A stretch of DNA of 64,000 nt from Chthonomonas sp035294505 (GTDB taxonomy: Bacteria; Armatimonadota; Chthonomonadetes; Chthonomonadales; Chthonomonadaceae), in the NCBI RefSeq assembly GCF_035294505.1, contig NZ_DATGKU010000182.1, positions 32,900 to 96,899 on the forward strand, in the 5' to 3' direction. A program made the translations under genes and the position numbers. Positions within the stretch are counted from its first letter, which is position 1; every line of letters begins with the position of its first letter. The notes below the pieces were generated by a model. It did no database searches. It was not told where the DNA came from and saw nothing but the letters and a program-made list of their open reading frames with translations. Below are positions 53,357 to 61,439 of the stretch, piece by piece.

Positions 53357-54389
53357 GCCCTACCTCACCGGCCTCCACCATGTCGAGTAGGGCGTTCCCT
53401 TCGTAAGTGAGAGGAAGGTCTACGCGCCCCCGAATCTTGCTGCTGTAGTAGGTAGCAAAGATAACTTCGGTGGATTGAATGGCGAAATCGGCGGAGAGGA
53501 GCGAGCGATGATTTGGGTTTTCGAGCTGAAGAACAACATCGGCGGCGCTGCGGCGGTGCTCATCAAAAGGCTCTTGCGCAAACTCTTTCTCCTCCCACGC
53601 CTTTTTGCCGGTAATGCGATATTTGCGCTCCGAGAGCACCTCGATAATTCCCTCTTTACCTACCAAGCGGTGGGTGCAGCCGATGCCCGCTTCATGGCCG
53701 GTGACCATCCAGCCTCGCACCCCATTTCGCCATTTGAAGTGGCATAGCCCTTGTTCTTCGTGATAGGCCCCAAAAATACGTCGCTCCTGGCGACTATCGA
53801 GTTGGCCGATCACCCATTCCGCCGGGGTTTCCTGGTTGTAGAAAAACAGCATATCCAACCAGTGCGTGCCCCAGTCGAAGAGATTGGGGCACTGCGCCTC
53901 TATCTGCACCAGTTCGCCGATATCGCCCCGTGCCACGGCGTCGCGCACGGCTTGAAACACAAGCAGATGTCGGCGCTGGTGGTTAAAGGTGAGTTTGGCT
54001 CCGTGGGCATCGGCTGTGGCCTTCATCTTTTTGCAATCCCCCCACGTGATGGCCATGGGTTTCTCGCAATGGATGGCGCGCACACCGGCTTCGGCGGCGG
54101 CCATAACCATCTCCGCGTGGAGGTGCGGCCACGTGCAGATGCTTACGATGTCGGGCTGTTCGTGGGTTAGCATCGTGCGATAGTCGGAATAGACTTTGGG
54201 GGCGACATGGTGCTTCTCCGTAAAAACCTTTGCTGCCGATGCGTTCGGCTCGGCAATGGCTACCAGCTCGACTTTTCCGGTAGAGGCAAAGGCCGGATAG
54301 TGGATATGGGCCATTCCAAAGCCGGTAGCCCCAGGTGAACCGTGAGGGAACCCTGTACCGATAATGGCATAGCGATAGTTTTGAGACAT
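53334..54389 (-). CDS. Gfo/Idh/MocA-family NAD(P)-dependent oxidoreductase
   Basis: The 351-residue protein has an N-terminal Rossmann motif (I-G-T-G-F then G-F-G-M-A-H), C-E-K-P-M-A in the classic position, a G-D-I-G-E-L motif and G-T-H-W-L-D-M-L for the catalytic region. The insertion between the first glycines is longer than usual. It probably acts on a sugar or polyol. AGGAGAAAC precedes the ATG. It overlaps the 3' end of the Dus gene by 23 bases and is transcribed away from the DUF2325-like gene. Confidence 0.85.
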   Translation of the reverse strand: MSQNYRYAIIGTGFPHGSPGATGFGMAHIHYPAFASTGKVELVAIAEPNASAAKVFTEKHHVAPKVYSDYRTMLTHEQPDIVSICTWPHLHAEMVMAAAEAGVRAIHCEKPMAITWGDCKKMKATADAHGAKLTFNHQRRHLLVFQAVRDAVARGDIGELVQIEAQCPNLFDWGTHWLDMLFFYNQETPAEWVIGQLDSRQERRIFGAYHEEQGLCHFKWRNGVRGWMVTGHEAGIGCTHRLVGKEGIIEVLSERKYRITGKKAWEEKEFAQEPFDEHRRSAADVVLQLENPNHRSLLSADFAIQSTEVIFATYYSSKIRGRVDLPLTYEGNALLDMVEAGEVGPKRTHIP

Positions 54390-54499
54390 CGGTTTCTCCT
54401 AAACGCTTTTTTCTGAAAAACGGCGTGCTCTTTCCTGTGCACAAACCTTTGGTATCTTGTTGTTAGCTTTTCGTAGGGCGTGTTCCTGCCTCTCTTGCT

Positions 54500-54522
54500 C
54501 CGCAAAAAACCGGTTTTTGCGG
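54500..54522. other. 9-bp hairpin in the divergent intergenic region
   Basis: CCGCAAAAA (54500-54508) pairs with TTTTTGCGG (54514-54522). The central AAAACCGGTTTT is itself palindromic. It lies upstream of the promoter at 54540-54569 and may be an operator. Confidence 0.35.
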
Positions 54523-54539
54523 GCTGGCGCGATTTTCTC

Positions 54540-54569
54540 TTTACATCTTGTGGGCTGCCGTGCTAGAAT
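54540..54569 (+). promoter_or_regulatory. Sigma-70 promoter for the DUF2325-like gene
   Basis: TTTACA (54540-54545) and TAGAAT (54564-54569) are 18 bases apart, leaving a leader of about 85 bases to ATG 54663. Confidence 0.5.
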
Positions 54570-54662
54570 ATAAGAGATGGTGTTCGTATGACCTATTTTC
54601 TCAAAGTTTGTTTCTGAATAACGTAGCACAGTTAATTCACGCTTTTGAGGAGTTCCCGATCC

Positions 54663-56480
54663 ATGTCTGACTTCGATGTTGAGTTCCAGGAGCCTTCGCT
54701 GGCCGTAGCAACCACCCGTGCGCCTGAACCACAGGATGCGAGCGAACCGACTACGCCGTCACCTTTGCGCACTCCTGAGGCCTTTGAGGCCTACTGCGCA
54801 CAGGTGCAGTCACGTCTGGCTCAGTATGCCCAGCAAAGAGCCAACTTTTTGCTTGCGGCACACGATCGTCTGACCCGTCTGCTCGCTACCGCGCGCGCGG
54901 TTGAAGACAACAATCTCTATAACGAACTGTTGCAATATCAGATGGCCACAAAAGAGCTGCTCGATGCGCTCTCGCAGGTCACCGATGGTGCAGCGCTCTC
55001 GTCGCTGCCTCATACGCCAAAACCCTACTCTTTGCCCTCCGAACAGGGGAACAACAACCTCTTCCGCGAGCGGACAGACTTTTCGCCTCGGCCCTTTACA
55101 TCGCTGGCCCGCACGGAGGGGCGTCCGACCGCTTCTCCTTTTGCGGCTGCCCGTGTTCCTCGACATCCTACACGTCCCTTGATAGAGATCGAGGCGGAAG
55201 CAGCTCAGATGCGTGAAGACCTCAAAGTATGGAAAGAGCGATTCCCGCTTCAGAAGGAGAACGGGGAGCTGAACATCCCCAACATAATGCGTCTTCGGGC
55301 CATGGCCTTCCGTATGCGGAAACTGGAGGAGGAGGCCGGCGACACCGAGGTGACCGAGGTGACCGAGTTGCGCAAAGAGATACAGCAGCTGCTTGAAGAG
55401 GCCGGCGATAAAGAGTACTGTGTAGCCTTCGACTACGATCTGGAGCCGCGACCCCTTCCTAACCAGTGGGCGGAGCTGGCCGAACGTCAGGAGGAGACGG
55501 CACGCGCCCAAGAGGCTTATGAGTGGTGGATGGCCCACAACAATCAGCTTACCGTCTCCGACCTACAGCCGCTGGCCGAAGCCGTAGCGGCCACCCAACA
55601 AAAGTTCAATCGCATGCTCTTCCGCGTGGGCGCACGCGATCCTTACCAGCAGATTCTCTTCGACAATCTGCGCGCATGGGCCCGCGAATCGCAATGCTAT
55701 CTGTTCAGCTTGCGCCCGCGTGTGCCTATGGCCGAATTGGTGGATAAGGCATCGCGTCTCGAAAGCGCCTGGGAGCAAGCTCGTATTCCGGTAGAGGCAG
55801 CCACACGTCGGGCCGCCGTGGTGGATAACCTCGTGGCGCTTGTCTCCGATCCCAACTTTGGCTCCGATCCAGAGCAGGATGAGGCGCGGCTGCATGAGGC
55901 CTTACTGCGCTGCCAAAGCATAGGGGTCTCCGCGTTGGATCAGCGTCTGCGCGATGCTCTCGCGCCCTGGGTCTCCTTCCTTGAGAGCGATCCCCGCTTG
56001 CGCGAGGTGCTGCGTGAGGCGAGCATGGAGTGGGATAGACGTATTAATTCGGACTACGAAGAAGCCTCTCTGAACTCCGTGCAAGAGCTGTCTGAGGAGG
56101 ACCTAGAAGCCGTTCGCGCCGAAACCCGCGGAAAACGCCTCACCCTTATCGGTGGGTTGCCACGAGAGGAGAATCGCCGCCGAATTCAGGAGGCTCTGGA
56201 GCTTGCCGAGGTGAATTGGCCCGAGATGCGTCCTTCCACCCTGCTCAGCCATTTCGAGCACGACATTCAACAGACCGACATTGTGGCTCTCAGCCTGCGC
56301 TATAGCCGAAAAGAGTGGCGCGGCGTGGCCGACATCTGTGCGCGCGAGGGCAAGCGTTTTGTGCTATTGCCTAACGGCTTTGGCCTCGCCGATCTCGTGA
56401 AGGCGTTACAGAGCCAACCGCCTCAACCTGTGACAACCGTACGGCGGCGCACCTCGCGAACGATAGCCGACACGGAATAG
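54663..56480 (+). CDS. Coiled-coil protein with C-terminal DUF2325-like domain
   Basis: The 605-residue protein starts at ATG 54663, ten bases after GAGGAG; the TTG at 54645 is less likely. A disordered Pro/Thr-rich N-terminus is followed by a helical region, with coiled coil predicted around residues 180-270 (R-K-L-E-E-E-A, then a tandem V-T-E repeat). The C-terminal 90 residues (L-T-L-I-G-G-L-P, D-I-V-A-L-S-L-R-Y-S, G-K-R-F-V-L-L-P) match the DUF2325 CheY-like pattern. That domain occurs with helicases and in uncharacterised small proteins, and its role is not established. The gene ends in a strong terminator and stands alone. Confidence 0.7.
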   Translation: MSDFDVEFQEPSLAVATTRAPEPQDASEPTTPSPLRTPEAFEAYCAQVQSRLAQYAQQRANFLLAAHDRLTRLLATARAVEDNNLYNELLQYQMATKELLDALSQVTDGAALSSLPHTPKPYSLPSEQGNNNLFRERTDFSPRPFTSLARTEGRPTASPFAAARVPRHPTRPLIEIEAEAAQMREDLKVWKERFPLQKENGELNIPNIMRLRAMAFRMRKLEEEAGDTEVTEVTELRKEIQQLLEEAGDKEYCVAFDYDLEPRPLPNQWAELAERQEETARAQEAYEWWMAHNNQLTVSDLQPLAEAVAATQQKFNRMLFRVGARDPYQQILFDNLRAWARESQCYLFSLRPRVPMAELVDKASRLESAWEQARIPVEAATRRAAVVDNLVALVSDPNFGSDPEQDEARLHEALLRCQSIGVSALDQRLRDALAPWVSFLESDPRLREVLREASMEWDRRINSDYEEASLNSVQELSEEDLEAVRAETRGKRLTLIGGLPREENRRRIQEALELAEVNWPEMRPSTLLSHFEHDIQQTDIVALSLRYSRKEWRGVADICAREGKRFVLLPNGFGLADLVKALQSQPPQPVTTVRRRTSRTIADTE

Positions 56481-56491
56481 CGTTTCTCGGG

Positions 56492-56536
56492 TTAAAAACG
56501 CAGGCCCTGCTTCCAAGGAAGCAGGGCCTTAGTTTT
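56492..56536. terminator. Strong bidirectional terminator
   Basis: A perfect 13-bp stem (AGGCCCTGCTTCC, 56502-56514, with 56517-56529) and a two-base loop are followed by TAGTTTT on the plus strand. An A run at 56493-56497 gives a T run on the minus strand. It serves the convergent DUF2325-like and xylose isomerase genes. Confidence 0.85.
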
Positions 56537-56552
56537 AGCATTTCGTTCAGTT

Positions 56553-57719
56553 CTAACGAACGCCTAGCAGTATCTCCATGGTCAGCTGATCGAGTTTCTC
56601 ATAAGCGTAGCCGCGCTTGCCGAGGGCGACGCGATCAAACTGCATCTCTAGGATGCGTTGGGCATTGCTAGGGGAGTAGGAGCGGATGAGGCCGCCAATG
56701 CCGTCCGGATCGGCGTTCAGCTCGTGAAGCAGGCCTTGAATTTCGGGGTCTGCGTTAAACCGCTCGGCCTTCTCTTTGAGGATGAGATAGGTACGCATAC
56801 AGCCGCGCGCGAAGTCCCACACTCCCTCTTCATCTTCGGTACGATAGGCGTGGGCGTCGAAATGACGCATGCCCTCGTAGCCGCTCTCCTCTAACAGCTT
56901 CACCAGGAAGAAGTTGGTTTTTAAATCCTCCGCACCGAACCGGTAGTCTTGGTCATAGCGCCCAATTTTCTGGCCGTTTAGGTCTATGTGGAATAGTTTG
57001 CCGGCATCAATGGCTTGGGCTACGGCGTGAACGAAGTTGAGGCCTGCCATGGTCTCGTGAGCATATTCCGGATTGAGGCCGAACTTTTCGGGGCGGTTGA
57101 GAGTGGCGATGAAACCGAGCGCCGCCCCCACCACCGGCAGATAGATGTCGCCGCGCGGCTCGTTTGGCTTCGGCTCTATGGCAAACTTGAAGTTGTAGCC
57201 CTTCTCGATATCGTACTCGGCCAAGAAGTTCAGGCACTCCCGATAGCGCTTCAGCGCCTCACGCGCGTCTTTGCTCGCATCGGTCTCTACGCCTTCCCGG
57301 CCTCCCCAAAACACGTAGACCTCCGCACCTAGTTCGGCGCCGAGGTCCATGGCGCGCATGGTCTTTTGCAGGGCATAAGCGCGTACTTTCGGGTCGTTGG
57401 AGGTGAAGGCTCCGTCTTTAAACACGGGGTCATAGAACAGGTTGGTGGTGGCCATAGGTACCCGCATGCCGTAGTCGTCGAGAGCCTTTTTGAACTCGGC
57501 CACAATGCGGTCGCGCTCGGCAGCCGTGGCATCTATGGGCACCAGGTCGTTATCGTGCAGGTTTACGCCGTAGGCGCCCAACTCGCTCAGTTTTTTCACA
57601 ATATAGGTGGGCGACAGAGGCTCGCGGACGGCATTTCCAAAGGGATCGCGCCCCACATTGCCTACGGTCCAAAGTCCGAAAGTGAATTTATGGTGTTTTT
57701 GAGGGGTATAGTCGCTCAT
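56553..57719 (-). CDS. xylA: Xylose isomerase (class I, short Streptomyces-type)
   Basis: The 388-residue enzyme has H55 and D58 in N-L-H-D-N-D, E182 and K184 in I-E-P-K-P-N-E-P-R-G-D, and the downstream metal ligands in H-F-D-A-H-A-Y-R. It interconverts D-xylose/D-xylulose and D-glucose/D-fructose using divalent metals. The length fits the compact group typical of Actinobacteria and some thermophiles. Only a weak AGG precedes the ATG. No xylulokinase or transporter is adjacent, so it is a lone catabolic gene. Confidence 0.93.
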   Translation of the reverse strand: MSDYTPQKHHKFTFGLWTVGNVGRDPFGNAVREPLSPTYIVKKLSELGAYGVNLHDNDLVPIDATAAERDRIVAEFKKALDDYGMRVPMATTNLFYDPVFKDGAFTSNDPKVRAYALQKTMRAMDLGAELGAEVYVFWGGREGVETDASKDAREALKRYRECLNFLAEYDIEKGYNFKFAIEPKPNEPRGDIYLPVVGAALGFIATLNRPEKFGLNPEYAHETMAGLNFVHAVAQAIDAGKLFHIDLNGQKIGRYDQDYRFGAEDLKTNFFLVKLLEESGYEGMRHFDAHAYRTEDEEGVWDFARGCMRTYLILKEKAERFNADPEIQGLLHELNADPDGIGGLIRSYSPSNAQRILEMQFDRVALGKRGYAYEKLDQLTMEILLGVR

Positions 57720-57909
57720 CTTTTGCCTATTCTACCTGGCGGGAACGCCAGGGTTTCTCTCCTTTCCGTTGCAGGGATTTCTCTTATAAAAGATTCGTGG
57801 TATCTGCCGCATTCTCCTGCTTAACATTTTGAAACCTTTAGGCGGGTGTATTCGCGAAAACGTCTCCAAAGAAACACGGCTCGTGTTGAAGGCCGGTTAG
57901 GTGACGAAG

Positions 57910-58140
57910 TCAAATGCCGGAGCCGTTGGCCGGCTGAAGTTGAGTAGCCTGTGTCAGCATTTGGATTCCGGTCTCGAAATCCTTTTGGCGGCAATAGGCA
58001 ATACCGAGATAGGTTGCGGCCAGGGCATCGTTTGGGTCTTGCCGCAGGGCTTGGCCCAAGAGGTCTACGGCCTGGGTAAGATGGCCTGATTGCAGGGCTT
58101 GAATGCCCTGATTGGTGAGGGATGCGTTGTTCGTGTCCAT
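57910..58140 (-). CDS. Small TPR protein
   Basis: The 76-residue product is essentially two tetratricopeptide repeats (G-H-L-T-Q-A-V-D-L-L-G-Q-A-L, then P-N-D-A-L-A-A-T-Y-L-G-I-A-Y-C). GAGAGA precedes the ATG. Such short TPR proteins act as interaction adapters; no partner is visible. It lies between xylA (same strand, 190 bases upstream in sequence) and the repeated promoter region. Confidence 0.6.
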   Translation of the reverse strand: MDTNNASLTNQGIQALQSGHLTQAVDLLGQALRQDPNDALAATYLGIAYCRQKDFETGIQMLTQATQLQPANGSGI

Positions 58141-58278
58141 CGTTCTCTCTCAAAGAACAGATTTGGCTTTTGTATGTTTTTGACGGAAGCGATGTTGTGC
58201 AGGAGATTCTAGATAGTAACGCGAGATTCCTTCTTTTTGGAGGACAATTTTTAGATAAAGATCAGACAGTGAAAAATC

Positions 58279-58360
58279 AAAGTCATGCATGAGTAGCCCT
58301 TGCGCTCTCGTCCGTCTTATGTTAAAATCCGTATATGACCAAGTTATGTGCGACTGCCTG
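58279..58360 (+). repeat. Promoter-bearing direct repeat, copy 1 (upstream of the VOC gene)
   Basis: About 80 bases here recur at 58887-58971 with a handful of substitutions and a 2-3 base insertion. The shared block contains TTGCGC (58301-58306), a 17-base spacer and TAAAAT with a TG extension (58324-58329), i.e. a promoter. An ATG A/GCC AAG TTA TGT start of a very short peptide follows in both copies. Confidence 0.75.
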
Positions 58361-58415
58361 GCACGGCGCATGAAGAGGGCTGACAGGTCAATAATCGAAC
58401 TTTTAGGAGAACGAG

Positions 58416-58799
58416 ATGTCCTTACCCAACCAGCGTGTCATTCCCGCGCTTCGTATTACCGATGATGTCTTAAGCAAGGCCTACTATGTTGAGAAGCTCG
58501 GCTTTTCTGTGGAATGGGAGCATCGCTTCGAGCCGCATTTTCCGGTATTCATGTCCATTTGTCGCGATGGCATGCGGTTATATTTAACCCAGCATAGCGG
58601 CGACTGCGAGCCGGGAGGTCTTGTTCATTTTGTGGTAGAGGATGTTGCCGCTTTATATAAGGAGCTTCAGGAGCGAGGGGCGGTTGTGCGTGTAGCCCCT
58701 AACGACGATTTAGGTTTTCTCTGTATGACCGTGCAAGACCCCGATGGGAATCAGCTGTGTTTTATGGAGCCGCCTCCAAACCATCCCTCGGATAGCTGA
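58416..58799 (+). CDS. VOC (glyoxalase/bleomycin-resistance) family protein
   Basis: The 127-residue protein has the vicinal-oxygen-chelate beta-alpha-beta-beta-beta layout: P-A-L-R-I-T-D at the start, Y-Y-V-E-K-L-G-F, L-V-H-F-V-V-E-D at the second module and D-P-D-G-N-Q-L-C-F-M-E at the end. The dimer resembles bleomycin-binding and glyoxalase proteins; the metal ligands are not complete, so a binding role is possible. AGGAG lies six bases before the ATG and the promoter at 58301-58329 drives it. The upstream promoter segment is duplicated in front of the restriction gene that follows. Confidence 0.82.
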   Translation: MSLPNQRVIPALRITDDVLSKAYYVEKLGFSVEWEHRFEPHFPVFMSICRDGMRLYLTQHSGDCEPGGLVHFVVEDVAALYKELQERGAVVRVAPNDDLGFLCMTVQDPDGNQLCFMEPPPNHPSDS

Positions 58800-58886
58800 G
58801 CCTCTCGCTGCATCCGTCGGCTCCAGCATCCTGCAGTTATAGCGTGGAAGGGTTTCCACGTTCCGTTTGATGGCGGCTGGAGCGAA

Positions 58887-58971
58887 CAAAGTCATGCATG
58901 AGTAGCCCTTGCGCTCTCTTCCAGCTTATGTTAAAATTCGTTGAATATGGCCAAGTTATGTGCGGCTACCT
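58887..58971 (+). repeat. Promoter-bearing direct repeat, copy 2 (upstream of the restriction gene)
   Basis: It is the second copy of the 58279-58360 block, with TTGCGC (58909-58914), a 17-base spacer and TAAAAT (58932-58937) preserved. It is followed 35 bases later by a 22-base match (59005-59026) to the VOC coding sequence at 58542-58563, so a piece of the neighbouring locus was copied here. Confidence 0.75.
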
Positions 58972-59058
58972 ACGTGTATTGTTTGTAATGAAAGCGGCAC
59001 TAGCTCCGGTATTCATGTCCATTTGTTTAGGGAGGGGAGAAGTGCTGAGGAGCCCAAG

Positions 59059-59703
59059 GTGAATTTTTCTGAAGATAAGGAGTACCAAGCTTGTACGCCC
59101 ATAGCGGTTAATCGCAACGCATTTAATGCGAATTGTGAGTTGCCCTATGGGCTACAAGTGGAGCATGTGGGCCGCGCTATGGAAGATTTTATCTATTTTT
59201 TAGATCTTGTGAACCATCAACTGCATGCAAAAGGAATCCCGCGCCTTGAAAGCCTGCTTATGCCGGCTATGTTTAGTGGGTTGGTCGGTGAGCTTATTAG
59301 TTCTAGCATTCCTAAGTACTGTCCCTACTTAGCGCGAAATCGTTACCCTAATGGTCATCCCGATTTGATACCTGCTGGAATGTTTGCCGATGATGCCATA
59401 CATTACGCCCATGAGGGCATTGAAGTGAAGAGTTCACGACGGTTAAGAGGTTGGCAAGGACACAACCCGGAAGCGGTCTGGCGTATGGTGTTTTGTTTTG
59501 ATAGCAATACCCTTAATGATGACCTCAATAAGAGATCGCCAAAGCCGTTTCGGTTTAGAGGGGTATATGCGGCGAAGTTAGACTGCGAGAATTGGATTTT
59601 CTCCGGGCGTTCGGCTACAAGCCGAAGAACGATCACGGCTAGCGTGGCTCTCAGTGGTATCGCAAAAATGAAAGCAAACTGGGTGTATGAAGACCTAAGT
59701 TAA
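59059..59703 (+). CDS. Type II restriction endonuclease (predicted PD-(D/E)XK)
   Basis: From GTG 59059 (GAGGAG six bases upstream) the protein has 214 residues. The nuclease core reads G-H-P-D-L-I-P, giving Asp at about residue 102, and then G-I-E-V-K-S-S-R with E122 and K124, the PD-(D/E)XK catalytic set. The frame continues upstream to GTG 58960 without a ribosome site, through duplicated sequence. It is convergent with a DNA methyltransferase and overlaps it by nine bases, the arrangement of a restriction-modification pair. Recognition sequence unknown. It would cut unmodified foreign DNA. Confidence 0.72.
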   Translation: MNFSEDKEYQACTPIAVNRNAFNANCELPYGLQVEHVGRAMEDFIYFLDLVNHQLHAKGIPRLESLLMPAMFSGLVGELISSSIPKYCPYLARNRYPNGHPDLIPAGMFADDAIHYAHEGIEVKSSRRLRGWQGHNPEAVWRMVFCFDSNTLNDDLNKRSPKPFRFRGVYAAKLDCENWIFSGRSATSRRTITASVALSGIAKMKANWVYEDLS

Positions 59704-60639
59704 CGGAAAAGAGATCTGCATCGCGCCCGTTTTGATGCAAGATAACCTAGGAATAGCTTGTAGGCTCAATAGATAGTACTCTCTATTCCTCTCAATTCCG
59801 ATGGCGCTGTAGCCGATCGCTTCTGCTGCAGCCACGGTAGAGCCGGAACCCATAAAAGGGTCAAGCACGATCCCTTCACCAAGTGGCAGTGCCGCGTAGA
59901 CAATTTGTCTCAAAAAGGACTGAGGCTTGAGACTAGGGTGGTTCGCGACTGCACGCTCTTTTTGCGGGGTACGCTCGCTCTCGATAACGTCCTCAAACGG
60001 GTTCCCATCCGGTTTACGCCGCAGTCCTCCTGTCTGAAAATGCCTGAGACACTCCCCAACCGTCATGCCTTCAGGGAGCGGTTTACGGAAAATTCCCCAA
60101 GGTTCGTAACAACCACGAGGCATAGAACAGACATCAGGAAACTCACTCTCCGCATTCTTAGGCCTGTCACCCCCTCGCAGGGTTCTCACAAGCCTGATCA
60201 CTTGACCACGAAACTCAAAACCTGCGTTGACAATGGAGGTGAACACCGCTTGAGAGAGAAAAACATTCGATGCTAAGAAGAGATGACCTCCAGGTCGTAG
60301 TACCTGCAGTGCTAACGTAGCCCACTCGTAAAAATATTCCTGAATACGATCGCGCTCTTGCATGTTTAAGGCCGTGAATCTTGGTAAGGGCGCTCGGGTA
60401 TGCCCATCAAAAGAAGGGGGAATGCGCCAAACACCTCCGCGGCCGCTTGAGCGCTTTTCAAGTTGCTCAAAATCGTACTCTTTGACCCCGTAGGGCGGAT
60501 CGGTTACGATGGCATGAAGGCTGTTCGGCAGGACGGCTCGCATCCACTCAAAACAGTCGGCAAGAATCACAACAGACTTCGTAAAAGTCTGGAACTCATA
60601 GTCCAATGTGTAGGCAGCTTTTAGCCTTTCTGTAGACAT
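59695..60639 (-). CDS. DNA (adenine-N6, beta-class) methyltransferase of a type II R-M pair
   Basis: The 314-residue enzyme has the target-base motif T-D-P-P-Y-G near the N-terminus and the SAM-binding motif D-P-F-M-G-S-G-S-T near the C-terminus (I-G-I-E-R-N at the end). This is the beta-class order IV-then-I. D-P-P-Y favours N6-adenine methylation, though N4-cytosine cannot be excluded. A target-recognition region lies between the two motifs. It protects host DNA from the convergent restriction enzyme. ATG 60639 is chosen over the GTG at 60651. No clear Shine-Dalgarno is seen, consistent with low expression of a maintenance methyltransferase. Confidence 0.85.
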   Translation of the reverse strand: MSTERLKAAYTLDYEFQTFTKSVVILADCFEWMRAVLPNSLHAIVTDPPYGVKEYDFEQLEKRSSGRGGVWRIPPSFDGHTRAPLPRFTALNMQERDRIQEYFYEWATLALQVLRPGGHLFLASNVFLSQAVFTSIVNAGFEFRGQVIRLVRTLRGGDRPKNAESEFPDVCSMPRGCYEPWGIFRKPLPEGMTVGECLRHFQTGGLRRKPDGNPFEDVIESERTPQKERAVANHPSLKPQSFLRQIVYAALPLGEGIVLDPFMGSGSTVAAAEAIGYSAIGIERNREYYLLSLQAIPRLSCIKTGAMQISFPLT

Positions 60640-60807
60640 GCGACAGATCACAAGGGTAGATGGCTGAATTGTACAAGTAAGGAAGCTGGCGTGTCAAGGG
60701 ATTGCTGAAATGCAAGAAGCAAAGCGAAAAAATCCTTGGCCTCTATCGAAAGAGACAGGGGTGCAAAGGACTTAGGCGATCCCAGAACCAATCGCCTGAA
60801 GCGCCGC

Positions 60808-61398
60808 TTACTCGTTCTGAGAAGCTAGACCGTTGGCTCCGCTGTTGGAGGCCGACTGGAGGGGAGTATGCGCCAGCTCGCCGGTGATGCGGGCGGCTTT
60901 GGCAGGGGTCATCCCCTCTAAAATAGAGGCCACTTTGCGCTCGTCCATCTGCTGTAAAAGCACTACCACCTCGCTTTCTGGGAGCTTGTCGAGAATCTGG
61001 TTCACTTTGGGAGCATCCATCTTGCTGTAGATTTCGGCCAAACGCGCCATCTGTGCCGGATCGAGGGGTGGGGGTGGGGCAGGCGGCGCTTGCAGAGCCT
61101 TCTGCTTCTGCTGTTCCCACGCGGCGCGTTCTTGTTCAAAGGCGCGTTGTTCCGCCTGCAAAACCCGCTGCTGTTGAGCGAGCTGTTCCGCCGTGAGAGG
61201 CGATCCGGCCGCTGCCGTTTTGGCCGACGGCTTTTTCAAAGGGCGAAAGCCCGAAAGCCGCGCCACCGTGCCGAGAGCACCCTTTTCACCTGCCCATTGG
61301 CGCGCCGGCAACACACCCATTTTGGCCAGGCCGAAAGCCACGCCCAGTGCAAGGCAAAACAGACTAAATGGGATAAGAATCATCCCCCACTTCTTCAT
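60808..61398 (-). CDS. MotE / MgtE-N-like membrane protein (flagellar chaperone type)
   Basis: The 196-residue protein has an N-terminal membrane helix (about residues 6-28). A Gln/Glu/Ala-rich coiled coil follows, and then an MgtE-N-like helical repeat (L-A-E-I-Y-S-K-M-D-A-P-K-V, I-L-D-K-L-P, V-A-S-I-L-E-G-M). This is the layout of MotE, which supports motility in some bacteria and is encoded with fliJ there. AAGGAG lies ten bases before the ATG. It is the last gene of a minus-strand group with a transglycosylase and FliJ. The role is inferred from domain order and context. Confidence 0.75.
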   Translation of the reverse strand: MKKWGMILIPFSLFCLALGVAFGLAKMGVLPARQWAGEKGALGTVARLSGFRPLKKPSAKTAAAGSPLTAEQLAQQQRVLQAEQRAFEQERAAWEQQKQKALQAPPAPPPPLDPAQMARLAEIYSKMDAPKVNQILDKLPESEVVVLLQQMDERKVASILEGMTPAKAARITGELAHTPLQSASNSGANGLASQNE

Positions 61399-61439
61399 TT
61401 CGACTTCACTCCTTCCTCATCGCTAAAACTGGTTCGCCA

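Noticed and set aside
58150..58371. Minus-strand open frame over promoter repeat copy 1
   Set aside because: It covers the duplicated promoter block, lacks a ribosome site and has no homologous frame in the second copy.
60652..60807. Small gene between the methyltransferase and the MotE-like gene
   Set aside because: The short frames lack ribosome sites and domain features; nothing could be supported.
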